From Methanoregula sp. PtaU1.Bin051 (GTDB lineage Archaea; Halobacteriota; Methanomicrobia; Methanomicrobiales; Methanospirillaceae): a DNA stretch of 64,000 nucleotides. This document shows positions 51,835 through 60,303 of the stretch, piece after piece. How positions within the stretch are numbered: position 1 is the first letter of the stretch; each line of letters begins with the position of its first letter. Below the pieces are notes generated by a model, which did not search any database, was not told the DNA's origin, and saw only the letters and a list, made by a program, of their open reading frames with translations. Location: NCBI GenBank assembly GCA_002067895.1, contig MVRE01000017.1:1-64000 (forward strand). Direction: 5' to 3'. The position numbers were made by a program, and so were the translations under genes.

Positions 51835-51966
51835 CGTGAGGTGGTGCAGGGTCCTCCGGACAACCGGGGCCGCTATAGGCCGGCGAATCTTTGCGGGCAA
51901 TCAAAAAGTTATTGCCCGCGGGGCAGAGAGATATATTCAGCAGATCCATTACATGGTGAAAGAGCG

Positions 51967-52299
51967 ATGCCGGCCCAGGCCCATGCACGGACAAGACAGC
52001 GCAGGAAGAGCCCGGTCTTTTCCCGGCTTGAAAAAGCACTTCCGGTGATAAAGTCCCAGTACGGCGTGAGAAGGATCGGAATCTTCGGCTCGTTTGCACG
52101 GGGCGACGCGAAACGCACAAGCGATGTCGATGTGCTCGTGGAATTCCAGCCGGGCCAGGCAACCTTCGACAACTTCATGCGGCTGGTCTACGACTTGGAA
52201 GATCTCTTCAAACGGAAGGTCGACCTGCTGACCGTTGCCGGCATCGACAAGTACATCCGGCCGCGGGTGGAGCGCGAGGTGGTCTGGGTTGAAGGATAG
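51967..52299 (+). CDS. mntA: MntA-type minimal nucleotidyltransferase antitoxin
   Basis: 110 aa from ATG at 51967 (GTGAAAGAG upstream). The signature is GSFARGDAKRTSDVDVLVEF, i.e. GSx4G followed by S-D-x-D. MntA proteins neutralise their HEPN partner HepT by adding AMP residues near its active site. The open frame extends back to 51841 but without homology-like character. The stop overlaps the TTG start of hepT. Confidence 0.88.
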   Translation: MPAQAHARTRQRRKSPVFSRLEKALPVIKSQYGVRRIGIFGSFARGDAKRTSDVDVLVEFQPGQATFDNFMRLVYDLEDLFKRKVDLLTVAGIDKYIRPRVEREVVWVEG

Positions 52300-52636
52300 C
52301 CGGGTCTACCTGAACCATATCCTGGACGAGATCGAATTGATCCGTTCTGTATGTACAGATCTCTCGTTTGATGATTTCAGAGCAAGCAAAGAGAAAGAAC
52401 ACACCATCACCCGGTCGCTGGAGATCATTGGCGAAGCAGCAAAGAATGTCCCGGAACAGGTTAAGAAAAAGCATCCGGAAATCCCGTGGAAGTTCATGGC
52501 CGGACTCCGTGACAAGATCATCCACGGTTATTTCGCTATCAATTATGACATTGTCTGGGATGTCATCACCCGTAAGATCCCGGATCTTGAACCGAAGATC
52601 CGTGAAATCTGCGAAGAACAGGAACCGGATGAGTGA
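52289..52636 (+). CDS. hepT: HepT-type HEPN ribonuclease toxin
   Basis: 115 aa from TTG at 52289, with GAGGTGGT 7 nt upstream, inside the mntA 3' end. HEPN (DUF86) features: ITRSLEIIGEAAKNVPEQV and the active-site R-x4-H-x-Y in LRDKIIHGYF. It is an RNase toxin held in check by MntA; together they form a MntA-HepT toxin-antitoxin pair next to the Dnd island. Confidence 0.88.
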   Translation: MKDSRVYLNHILDEIELIRSVCTDLSFDDFRASKEKEHTITRSLEIIGEAAKNVPEQVKKKHPEIPWKFMAGLRDKIIHGYFAINYDIVWDVITRKIPDLEPKIREICEEQEPDE

Positions 52637-52893
52637 GAGATCTCATCGTTCAACAATCCCACTCCTGACGTATCCTTACGATATATAATCACATAGCGGA
52701 CCCTTTTCGTACTGCAAACCCGGTGTACTATTAAATAAAAGATCTGCTGATGTAAGCACCATATATCTGTCAGCGAAGCCATGGTATCCCGGCTTCAGCC
52801 CGGCGGTTACCCGGATCCCGTCCGGAAAACGGGGGATCCGGCTATTTCAGAGATCCCCATTATGTTCCTGATCGTGATCCTTGATTTGAACCT

Positions 52894-53015
52894 GGCCATA
52901 TCTGGCCGGTCCCTCCCGTCGGAAAAAGCCTGAAAAATACAGAAACATGGCCGCATTTTGCGATAACCTGGCTGCCGGAGTTTGAAAAAACGGCAATCGA
53001 AGCCCGATACGGGCT
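52894..53015 (+). repeat. Long imperfect direct repeat, copy A
   Basis: Starts GGCCATATCTGGCCGG, passes through ATGGCCGCATTTTGC and ends at the hairpin AGCCCGATACGGGCT. The matching copy B is at 53131-53253. The 53016-53130 spacer and the rest of 52637-53262 contain no recognised gene. Confidence 0.6.
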
Positions 53016-53130
53016 TATTTTCCTTAAGAGGACTCCGGGTCCGATCACAGGCCAAAACAGGCCCCCGGTTCCGGGCCGGCCCTCCCACAGCCTGATACCA
53101 GCACCCCTGTCTGATCCTCTCCCCCAACAT

Positions 53131-53253
53131 GGCCATACCTGGCCGGTTGCTCTCCGCCGGCAGATGCCCCTTTACAGGGAAAACCTGGCCGCATTTTCTG
53201 AAAAACTGGCCGGCCGTGGGTGAAAAATGGTGAATCCGGGCCCGATACGGGCT
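53131..53253 (+). repeat. Long imperfect direct repeat, copy B
   Basis: Starts GGCCATACCTGGCCGG, passes through CTGGCCGCATTTTCTG and ends with GGCCCGATACGGGCTC, parallel to copy A with several gaps. It abuts the 3' end of the element remnant operon at 53263. Confidence 0.6.
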
Positions 53254-53262
53254 CCGTTTCGC

Positions 53263-53634
53263 TCAGGCCGCCGCCTGGCCCGGCGAGGTTGCCGGTACCG
53301 GCACGGGCAGCTCCTCAATCCCGGCCTCCGTGACCCGGAAGAACCTCCACCTGCCGTACCGGGAGCAGACCCAGAGTTCGCGGCTGATTGACGGGGCCTT
53401 CGGTACCGCACGGAGCCGGAGGACATGCTCGCGGCAGTCGGCTTCCAGTTCTTCCGCGGTGCGGTGGAAGCACCGTGTCCGTTTGACGCGGACAAAGACG
53501 ACCTCGCGGCTGCTCACGATCTCGAAGTCGCACGGGCTCTCGCGGTCCGGCCGGAAAAAATAAACGGTCCCCCGCTGCGCCGCGATGGGAAGAGCCCACG
53601 TAATCGCCTGCTCCGAGACGGGCCCGCGTGTCAT
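53263..53634 (-). CDS. Element protein related to those at 925-1697
   Basis: 123 aa from ATG at 53634. It has the same organisation as the two paralogues at the left edge: N-terminal helix, SPCDFEIVSSREVVFVRVKRTR, a helical middle, ELWVCSRYGRWRFFRVTEAGIEEL, then a Pro/Ala tail. FEIV-VRVKR is the stretch most like a resolvase-type D-ExK strand pair. The ATGA overlap with the upstream gene is kept. The frame is open further upstream to 53979 but overlaps the neighbours there. Confidence 0.65.
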   Translation of the reverse strand: MTRGPVSEQAITWALPIAAQRGTVYFFRPDRESPCDFEIVSSREVVFVRVKRTRCFHRTAEELEADCREHVLRLRAVPKAPSISRELWVCSRYGRWRFFRVTEAGIEELPVPVPATSPGQAAA

Positions 53635-53858
53635 GACAGATCCCCCGCGGCATGAACCGGAATTTTTACCAGCCGGCGCTTCTGGAACTCCCTCTTCACC
53701 GGCCGGGTCCGGACCCGTACGGTATAGTAATGATGGTTCACCCTCTTTGCCTCCAGCCACCCGACCTCCCCGCCATGCGCACAGACTCCCTGCATCACCC
53801 CGTGCGGGAGGAGGAAGAGCCGGACGTTCTCTTCTGTTGTTGTCGGCCGGCGCGGCAT
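53631..53858 (-). CDS. Small element protein related to 696-935
   Basis: 75 aa. The core EAKRVNHHYYTVRVRTRPVKREF matches ERKFHHRYTVKVETF of the left-edge protein. The start overlaps the upstream stop region at 53858 and the stop overlaps the next start, so this is the same style of coupled operon but in another gene order. Confidence 0.6.
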   Translation of the reverse strand: MPRRPTTTEENVRLFLLPHGVMQGVCAHGGEVGWLEAKRVNHHYYTVRVRTRPVKREFQKRRLVKIPVHAAGDLS

Positions 53859-54097
53859 CAGGGCCGCCCCCGTTCTTCAAGTACAGATACCCTCTTTTCC
53901 AGCCGCGTGACCTTTTTGCCGAGCCGGCCAAAGAGCCGGTCCTGACGGTCGCACAGGGAAAAGATAAGGTCGCCGGCACTTTCCGTTGCGGTGTTTAGCG
54001 CGGCCATATCCTTCCCGGAAAAACCGTTCTCTGCGCCCCGTTGTAGTGCCGGGGCCACCCTGTTCGTTTCTGTTGTATTCTCTTCGATATTTTGCAT
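53858..54097 (-). CDS. Small element protein with coiled coil
   Basis: 79 aa, MQNIEENTTETNRVAPAL start. The C-terminal half is a heptad-like helix (DRQDRLFGRLGKKVTRLEKRVSVLEERG). Its MQN start recalls the first gene of the left-edge operon (MQNNSANL). It begins this short operon; the ribosome binding site is weak. Function unknown. Confidence 0.5.
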   Translation of the reverse strand: MQNIEENTTETNRVAPALQRGAENGFSGKDMAALNTATESAGDLIFSLCDRQDRLFGRLGKKVTRLEKRVSVLEERGRP

Positions 54098-54298
54098 TGA
54101 TATTCAACTCTTCATCAGCTTCGCGTTCGTCCTGCGTTCCGGAAACCGGGAGGCTGGTGTCCCGGTGCTAAAAAACAAAAGAGCCGGCTGTCCGCTCACG
54201 GTGCCGGGTAAAGCCGGGGCTATCCCCTCGCAGAAGATCCCGCTTGAACAAACGGACCCTGCGGTAGACAGCGGTCACGGCAAGCGATGGCACCGCGC

Positions 54299-54679
54299 TC
54301 AGAGCGCCGGCAGCCTACGTTCGATATCAGAAAAGTCGGTTATGGGGGTACTGGCGGCCTCTGCCTCCTGGCCGTACCACCGGTTCAGGCGATCCAGTAC
54401 ATCCGACCGGGCCCTCGCGGGCAGGCAGAGAAGACTTTCGTCTTCAATCCCGGCCATGCTCTTTGGTGAGGGATCGGGCATGGGCCCCAGTCTGTGGCCG
54501 AAGGCACTCTCCGGCACCTTCAGCATCTGTGCCCTCTTCTGGCATACGGAAAGGAGCATGGCACCGCCAACGGACATCATCGAGACGTAACAGAACTTCG
54601 CGAGCCGGGCTGCCTCTTTCGGGTCGTACCCCAGCTTCTGCGTCTTCCTCGCTGTCCGTTTGCAGAAATCTTCGGTCAT
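54299..54679 (-). CDS. Hypothetical element-associated protein
   Basis: 126 aa, basic N-terminus (MTEDFCKRTARKTQKLGYDP), one moderately hydrophobic stretch (FCYVSMMSVGGAMLLSVCQ) and an acidic end. It precedes the element remnant genes on the same strand after a 200-bp gap without genes. Upstream A/T-rich TACGTAAAATAAAATAG sequence probably holds its promoter. No family is recognised. Confidence 0.5.
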   Translation of the reverse strand: MTEDFCKRTARKTQKLGYDPKEAARLAKFCYVSMMSVGGAMLLSVCQKRAQMLKVPESAFGHRLGPMPDPSPKSMAGIEDESLLCLPARARSDVLDRLNRWYGQEAEAASTPITDFSDIERRLPAL

Positions 54680-54904
54680 CTGTGTATATGCTACGTAAAA
54701 TAAAATAGTTTAAAAGCTTGTTGGTTGATGCGAAAATTTTCACAGTCATCAGGGCGATCCGGGCATGATACAGGCCCGGATCCGTCAGACAAAAAGCTGA
54801 CGGGACCGGGGCGCCGCATTGCCGTGCAATAAACTCGGTTATACGGGGAGATTTTTTACATGGGATCATGCACCGGCGGCAAGGTGGGGTGCCCCGGTAC
54901 CGGA

Positions 54905-56296
54905 TTATTTTTTTTCCTGTGGTTCGGTTACACCTTCAGCCATTTTTAGCTTTTTAAGATCGAGGGGTTTGTTTGATTCGCAGCATTCCTCGATAATATA
55001 GATCGTATTTTTCGAAAGATTCCAGAGGTCCTTGTGGACATTTTTGATTTTTTCCCAGTCGCCCGCCCCGGTGCAGGATTGCTGGGCAACCTGTTTGTTT
55101 GCGTCAATGAGGGTATGGATCCAGTACGTATACGCGATCATCCACTGGGAAAAGTCCGTCCGGTTCTTCATGATCGCGTAAGGAGACGATCTGATAAGGG
55201 AATGGATGAATGTCACGCCCCCGGTGGTGCTGACAATGGCTGAAAGGAGCGCGGTCGTACCTGTGGTATACAATACGATCCCGCCAAAGAATATTCCAAT
55301 TCCCAAAATAAACTGGATTACAAACTTAATCAACGCGTATTTAAATCCAGTATCGAATTCCCCGTAAAACTCACCAAGTCTTTTGATGGAATCATCGATA
55401 AGTGTCTGCCCGGCCCCGATGAGGTTTACCTGGAATTTATTGAGTTTTTCCTGGTATTCATATTCTAGCTTCCTGCTTTTTTCTGTATACACTTTCCCCC
55501 ATCGGGCGCTGACATTTTTCGGATCGATCTTCAGAACACTGTTAAAATACTCATTTGCCTCCGCATATCTGTGGAGATCGGCAGTGGTAAACCCGAGATA
55601 GATCAATCCATCCTTATTTTGCGGACGCATAGTATGATATTTGGATAATAGCTCCAGAGCTTTCTCATACTCGCCAAGATTGGACAATGCTACGCCTTTC
55701 CATAATAACGCATTAGCATAGCCGGGTTTCTTCTGTAATGCCTTATCAAACCATTCGAGGGATTCCTTGTCCCTGTCAATTCTGGTGAATAAAACACCTT
55801 TATTACAATAGGGAGAAGGGTAATCCGGATCGGCCTTTATGGCCTGATCATACGCTTCCAGCGCTTTATCGATCTCTCCGAGAGCTGATAGTGCATTTGC
55901 CTTATTGTCCCAGGCATCTGCGTAGGTGGGATCGGCTTGTATAGCCTGCTCGATAAATTGCAGGCCTTCTGCATTTTGATTTCTCCTGTGAAGGATGTAG
56001 CCTTTGTTATTCAACGCCTTGGCATTGTTTTTATTGATGCGAAGCGCTTTTTCAATGCTGTGGCAAGCTTCTTTGAAGAATCTCGGATCAGTGGTGTAGA
56101 TTATGCCCAGTAGAACCAGTGCGTCTGCCTTTTCGCTCCAGATCGCGTCATTTTCATGGTCAAGATTAAGTGCTTCATCGAAGAGATTTACGGCTTCTTC
56201 ATAACGTTCATCATTTTCAAGTTGTTTCCCTTTTTCGAATAACTCCTCTGCACGTTTTTTCTTCTCGGAATTATTTTCATTCCCGGCCCCGGTCAT
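54905..56296 (-). CDS. TPR protein with membrane segment
   Basis: 463 aa from ATG at 56296 (TTG at 56323 is possible; TATA candidates lie at 56331-56351). Residues about 10-265 form seven or so TPR repeats (KALRINKNNAKALNNKGYIL, AIQADPTYADAWDNKANALS, and so on). A linker follows, then two adjacent membrane helices (YALIKFVIQFILGIGIFFGGIVL and a second near TTALLSAIVSTTGGVTF). The C-terminal 90 residues are a charged soluble domain. It is likely a membrane-tethered scaffold; the partner is unknown. A strong family match outside the TPR region was not recognised. Confidence 0.82.
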   Translation of the reverse strand: MTGAGNENNSEKKKRAEELFEKGKQLENDERYEEAVNLFDEALNLDHENDAIWSEKADALVLLGIIYTTDPRFFKEACHSIEKALRINKNNAKALNNKGYILHRRNQNAEGLQFIEQAIQADPTYADAWDNKANALSALGEIDKALEAYDQAIKADPDYPSPYCNKGVLFTRIDRDKESLEWFDKALQKKPGYANALLWKGVALSNLGEYEKALELLSKYHTMRPQNKDGLIYLGFTTADLHRYAEANEYFNSVLKIDPKNVSARWGKVYTEKSRKLEYEYQEKLNKFQVNLIGAGQTLIDDSIKRLGEFYGEFDTGFKYALIKFVIQFILGIGIFFGGIVLYTTGTTALLSAIVSTTGGVTFIHSLIRSSPYAIMKNRTDFSQWMIAYTYWIHTLIDANKQVAQQSCTGAGDWEKIKNVHKDLWNLSKNTIYIIEECCESNKPLDLKKLKMAEGVTEPQEKK

Positions 56297-56573
56297 TCGA
56301 TTCGCCTCATAGGATGAGAGCAATAATGCACTATATATAGTTTTTTATAAGAAAATATTTGAAAATCTTATTCGTCCCACCACTCTTTGCATCTGCCGTC
56401 AATGGCACAATGCCCTTGCAGGGATAATTGCCAAAAGAATGACTGTAGTCTTCATGAATGGTGATCGGGGAAGGCCGGGGAGTATAAAACCGGGCACGGG
56501 CTTTCGGTAACCTGCTTCAGGAAATATGGATATATTTATTAATGTATACAATATCTGGATATCAGGTGCAGAG

Positions 56574-56822
56574 ATGACCGCGACGGAAAAAGAGACAGCC
56601 GGACAAGGAATTAAAAGCTGGTTTGGATCGAAGTGTAATGTAAAGGAACACGTGCCCTGCCGTGGGGGCGGCGGCGCACTGTACGGGCTGGGCTTTCTTG
56701 GGGCCCTCGTGTATTACCTCACCACGGCAACAGACCTTGTAAGCGGGCTTTTCGGGATAATCAAGGCACTCCTGTGGCCCGCGTTCCTTGTCTACGGTGT
56801 CATGAAATTCATCGGGATGTAA
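56574..56822 (+). CDS. Small two-helix membrane protein
   Basis: 82 aa from ATG at 56574. A polar N-terminus with two Cys (SKCNVKEHVPCRGGGG) precedes two hydrophobic helices (ALYGLGFLGALVYYL and GIIKALLWPAFLVYGVM). A TATA-like GTATACAAT at about 56544-56552 suggests a leaderless mRNA. The region from TATA to ATG resembles that of the membrane-protein gene at 60304. Function unknown. Confidence 0.65.
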   Translation: MTATEKETAGQGIKSWFGSKCNVKEHVPCRGGGGALYGLGFLGALVYYLTTATDLVSGLFGIIKALLWPAFLVYGVMKFIGM

Positions 56823-56938
56823 GGGGGAACGGCCCCCATAACCCGTACCGCTTTTTTCAGGAGATATTTTTTAGGCCAAAAAAATCCGGCAGATCAGTAC
56901 AACAGATCAGCTCCAGGCCGCAAACGCGACCGGGCCGG

Positions 56939-57598
56939 TTACGAATATCCCCGGATCCTCCTGATCGCCTCGGTCGCCGCTTCCCGGACCGAAGGCGCGA
57001 CATCGTTATACTCGAGGTTCAGCAATGGATCCAGAGCCGCCGGGTTCCCGATGATCCCGAGCCAGCGTGCGGCAGAACGGCGGTCGCGGGTATGGAAATA
57101 CTCTAAAAATTCCAGCAGCGGCCGGATGGTCTTTTCCCCAAGCTCCCTTATCTTGTCTTCGTCCACGTTCTCGATCATCGAACGCCCGAACCAGAACAAC
57201 ACCTCCTGCTCGGCATTCTCAGGCGTCCAGTTATGGTCGCGGAGGTACGTGACCGAGGCTTCCCTTGAGATATAGTCAGGATTTTTCAGGTTTTTTACGT
57301 GTCTGGGGACCTGCGGATCTGCACTGCCCTGGAAAAATGTAAGATACGAACCTGCACCACGCCTGACAAGGGGGTCCTCATCGTTCAGTGCTGCTATCAG
57401 CGCAGGAACTGCCTGTTTGTCCCTGAGATCCCCAAGGAACTGCACTGCCAGCTGCCGGATCTTCCCACCGTTCCGCGTGGCAGGATTGGTTTCATGATAC
57501 CGCGTAGCTTTTATGAGTCCTTTTATGTCCTTTTTAAAAAACATGTCAGCGGCATCGGATTCGGTGATTTTTCCTTTCAGGGAATTGAGAAGTCCCAT
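56939..57598 (-). CDS. HEAT-repeat protein
   Basis: 219 aa. It has PBS-lyase-type HEAT units (AVQFLGDLRDKQAVPALIAAL, LRDHNWTPENAEQEVLFWFG, AARWLGIIGNPAALDPLLNL), each of two helices with a conserved Pro/Leu at the turn. It is a soluble scaffold protein without an enzymatic motif. The start region (MGLLNSLKGKITESDAADMF) is amphipathic. Confidence 0.8.
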   Translation of the reverse strand: MGLLNSLKGKITESDAADMFFKKDIKGLIKATRYHETNPATRNGGKIRQLAVQFLGDLRDKQAVPALIAALNDEDPLVRRGAGSYLTFFQGSADPQVPRHVKNLKNPDYISREASVTYLRDHNWTPENAEQEVLFWFGRSMIENVDEDKIRELGEKTIRPLLEFLEYFHTRDRRSAARWLGIIGNPAALDPLLNLEYNDVAPSVREAATEAIRRIRGYS

Positions 57599-57850
57599 AC
57601 GTTGAATACAATACTGTTGTATATAAAGTCTTTTTTAAAGGTCTGGTGCAACAGGAACAACAGGACGGTAAAGGACTACAAAAAATGCCCAGTGCCGGTG
57701 CCATGCGGGGAAGGAAATACCCTCTGTGGCAGGATTATGTCCGGCTGGCACAGCCATGTGAGTGGGGACATGATCCGGCGCTCTCCTGAAATGCCGGTAC
57801 AGGAACAGGATGATGATTTTTACCTTGGAGGTTGAACTGAGTGCCTGAGC

Positions 57851-58354
57851 ATGAAAAAACCTGCAGGGAACATCGTCCTCATCGGCATGCCCGGCGCCGG
57901 GAAGAGCGCGGTCGGGCCCCTGCTTGCAGAAGCCCTGCATATGGAATTTGCCGATACCGATGTCGGGATCCGAAAGGACACCGGCCGGCCCCTGCAGGAG
58001 ATCATCGATAGCGACGGCCCTGCCGCATTCATGGCGATCGAAGAGAGAATTGTCCTCTCCCGGCAGTATAAGAACACCGTGATTGCTACGGGCGGAAGCG
58101 TCATCTTCTCGGAAAGAGCGATGGGGCACCTGAAATCCGGTGGCGTCGTCGTCTACCTCAAGGTTCCGTTCGACGAGATGGAGAGAAGGCTTAAGGACGC
58201 AGCGACCCGGGGTATCGTACTTTTTCCGGGCCAGGGCCTCCGCGAAATGTACGGGCAGCGGGCCCCGCTGTATGAAAAGTATGCCGATATCGTAATCGAC
58301 TGTCCGGATACGGACTTTAAGAGCGTTGTTGCAAAGGTCATTGAAAAATTATGA
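57851..58354 (+). CDS. aroK: Shikimate-kinase-like P-loop kinase (AroK type)
   Basis: 167 aa. It opens with NIVLIGMPGAGKSAVG (Walker A), followed by DTDVGIRKDTGRPLQEII (shikimate-site Asp and Arg), FMAIEERIVLS, IATGGSVIF and RGIVLFPGQGLREMYGQRAPLYEKYAD with the lid Arg. This is the bacterial AroK fold, while many archaea use a GHMP-type shikimate kinase, so it may act on shikimate or another small alcohol. No other aro gene is nearby, which leaves the substrate uncertain and the symbol provisional. Confidence 0.75.
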   Translation: MKKPAGNIVLIGMPGAGKSAVGPLLAEALHMEFADTDVGIRKDTGRPLQEIIDSDGPAAFMAIEERIVLSRQYKNTVIATGGSVIFSERAMGHLKSGGVVVYLKVPFDEMERRLKDAATRGIVLFPGQGLREMYGQRAPLYEKYADIVIDCPDTDFKSVVAKVIEKL

Positions 58355-58480
58355 GGAAAAAAGCGGCATCGCCTGTATAGTTCCGGAAATTTTTCCATAA
58401 GAGCGAATGGGATCACCGGAGGGCACAATGCACGTGCCGACACGCAGGTTCCCTTCCCGCTGCAGCCATTACCGGGCGGT

Positions 58481-58714
58481 TCACCGAACCCGCGGCTGTG
58501 CATACACCCGCTGTTTTACGGGGGACCCGTCGGGAGTTAGGATCGTAAACCGTTTCCTGCAGGACGAGCAGGAGGCCTTCCGCGTGTCGCGGAAAAACTC
58601 CTTGGGCATGTTGTACACGATCGAATTATCCTTCTGGCAGTCCGGGCAGGTAAAAAGGATCGCGTTTCCGGCCCGGGTCCCGGTAACTTCCTTTAGTTCG
58701 CTGGAATCTTTCAT
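58481..58714 (-). CDS. Small zinc-ribbon protein
   Basis: 77 aa from MKDSSELKEV at 58714. One CPDC pair (FTCPDCQKDN) and a CSSC pair (ASCSSCRKRF) form a four-Cys zinc ribbon, with a basic C-terminus. The size and ribbon resemble small transcription or ribosome-associated zinc proteins. The frame extends to 58780 without a better start. Confidence 0.65.
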   Translation of the reverse strand: MKDSSELKEVTGTRAGNAILFTCPDCQKDNSIVYNMPKEFFRDTRKASCSSCRKRFTILTPDGSPVKQRVYAQPRVR

Positions 58715-58968
58715 GACAGTACCATATGATACGGCAGCTGGGCCGCCGGTTTTATTCTCTGGCCGGCATGGTATGAACATGCCAATTGGATCAGTCTGCG
58801 GGTACAGTGGGGGTCATGCAGAAAAATGATACAATGCAAAAACCTGTACAGGCTACCTGTTGGGGCTGTGAGCTGATATACATATCATGCGCGAGGGCAT
58901 TGAGGGGCGGGCCGGTTCCGGCCGCCCGTGTAAGCCGGCTCCCTGCCACGAAAAAAAAGGAAAAAGTT

Positions 58969-59142
58969 TCAGCCCTTCTGCCGGGCCAGGATAAGGGGAA
59001 GCGCCCTTGACGCGCCCGTCTCGTTGAAGTACGCGAGTTCCATCTCGTCCGGCACGATTGCCGGAAGGATGACAGGCGTCATCAGGGACGTGATCTGTGC
59101 CGGAAGAAGAGATAAAACCGGGGGTTCTCGGGCACGGGGCAC
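58969..59142 (-). CDS. Possible short gene or gene remnant
   Basis: 57 codons from GTG at 59142, ending ELAYFNETGASRALPLILARQKG. The middle (SLMTPVILPAIVPDEM) is hydrophobic. GC-rich codon use supports coding, but no ribosome binding site is visible and there is an in-frame stop a short way upstream. The remaining 58715-59314 interval shows nothing else recognisable. Confidence 0.3.
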   Translation of the reverse strand: MPRAREPPVLSLLPAQITSLMTPVILPAIVPDEMELAYFNETGASRALPLILARQKG

Positions 59143-59314
59143 ACCAGAGAGAGGGCTTCTTTCCCGGGCACGGGGGAAGACATTTTTCTAACCGTGCAGT
59201 GCCACGACACCGCCAGATACGCTTAAATACCGCAAGCCGTATGTATTGACTTAACGGAGGCTTTTTATGTTCCTGCCTGTTCCGGGCAGGTACGTCCTGC
59301 CGCCGGGGTGAACC

Positions 59315-60181
59315 ATGTTTGAAAAGGTACTGTTCCCGACAGATTTTTCAGAACGTGCGGATATCATGCTCGACTGCGTCGCCGGCATGCCGGGGGTCAG
59401 GGAGGTCATCCTCCTGCATGTCATCAAAGAGACGCTGCACCCGATGGGGGCGGATGTCGTCGACACTTTTGCCAGACAGGCCGCCGGGCCGGTTCTTGAG
59501 CAGGCGAAGCACTACCTGCGGTCGCTCAACCCTGAGATCAACGTGACACTCACAACGGCAGTGGCGTCGGATATCGCGGAAGGGATCCTGGCAACGGCGG
59601 AGAAGACCGGCGCCGGCCTCATCGTGATCACCGCCCGCGCAAAGGGCGTGAAAGCAGGGGTACTCCTTGGCAGCGTGCCGTCGACGCTTCTGTGCAGGAA
59701 CAACCGGACCAACATCCTCTTCATGCGCCACAGGATCGTTGAAAACCTCTCCGGCATCACGTACCAGAAGTTCTGCCCGTCACTCTTCCACCGGATCCTC
59801 TGCCCGACCGACTTCTCAGCATTCTCCGACCATGCAACGGCGCTTGCCGGCTCCGTGAAAGGTATCGGGGAGGTCATCATCCTCCACGTGGCGCCCGGCG
59901 GGACAGGGAGCGGGGATGCGGAGATGGTTCAGGCGGCGCAGGCCAAAGTCTCCGAAGCCTGCCGGGGCCTTGCGGCACAGGGTATCCGCTGCAGGGCAAT
60001 CGTAACGGCCGGGAACCCCGCAGAAGAGATCGTCAGGGCCGCCGAGGAGCAGGACGTCTCCGTCATCTGCATCAGCTCTTTCGGGAAAGGCTGCCTCCAC
60101 GATTTCGTGCTGGGGAGCACGGTGCAGGACGTGGCCACGAATTCCACGCGGCCGGTCCTTGTCGTCCGCTCAAAACAATAA
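59315..60181 (+). CDS. Double-domain universal stress protein
   Basis: 288 aa made of two UspA domains: residues 1-145 (KVLFPTDFSERADIML) and 163-288 (RILCPTDFSAFSDHATAL). The second ends GSTVQDVATNSTRPVLVV, the G-x9-G(S/T) nucleotide loop. The first has GVLLGSVPSTLLCRNNRTNILFM. Stress-linked, ATP-binding proteins of this family are common in methanogens. GGGGTGA precedes the ATG. Confidence 0.9.
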   Translation: MFEKVLFPTDFSERADIMLDCVAGMPGVREVILLHVIKETLHPMGADVVDTFARQAAGPVLEQAKHYLRSLNPEINVTLTTAVASDIAEGILATAEKTGAGLIVITARAKGVKAGVLLGSVPSTLLCRNNRTNILFMRHRIVENLSGITYQKFCPSLFHRILCPTDFSAFSDHATALAGSVKGIGEVIILHVAPGGTGSGDAEMVQAAQAKVSEACRGLAAQGIRCRAIVTAGNPAEEIVRAAEEQDVSVICISSFGKGCLHDFVLGSTVQDVATNSTRPVLVVRSKQ

Positions 60182-60303
60182 TCCGGATCCTCTTTTATTG
60201 GCGTAAATCCAGCCACATCCGCATCCACGCTCCCTGTCCCGCAGGCCCGCAGGGGAGGATATCTTTATAATCTTATAAAAATACCTGAATGTGTGGTGCG
60301 GAG

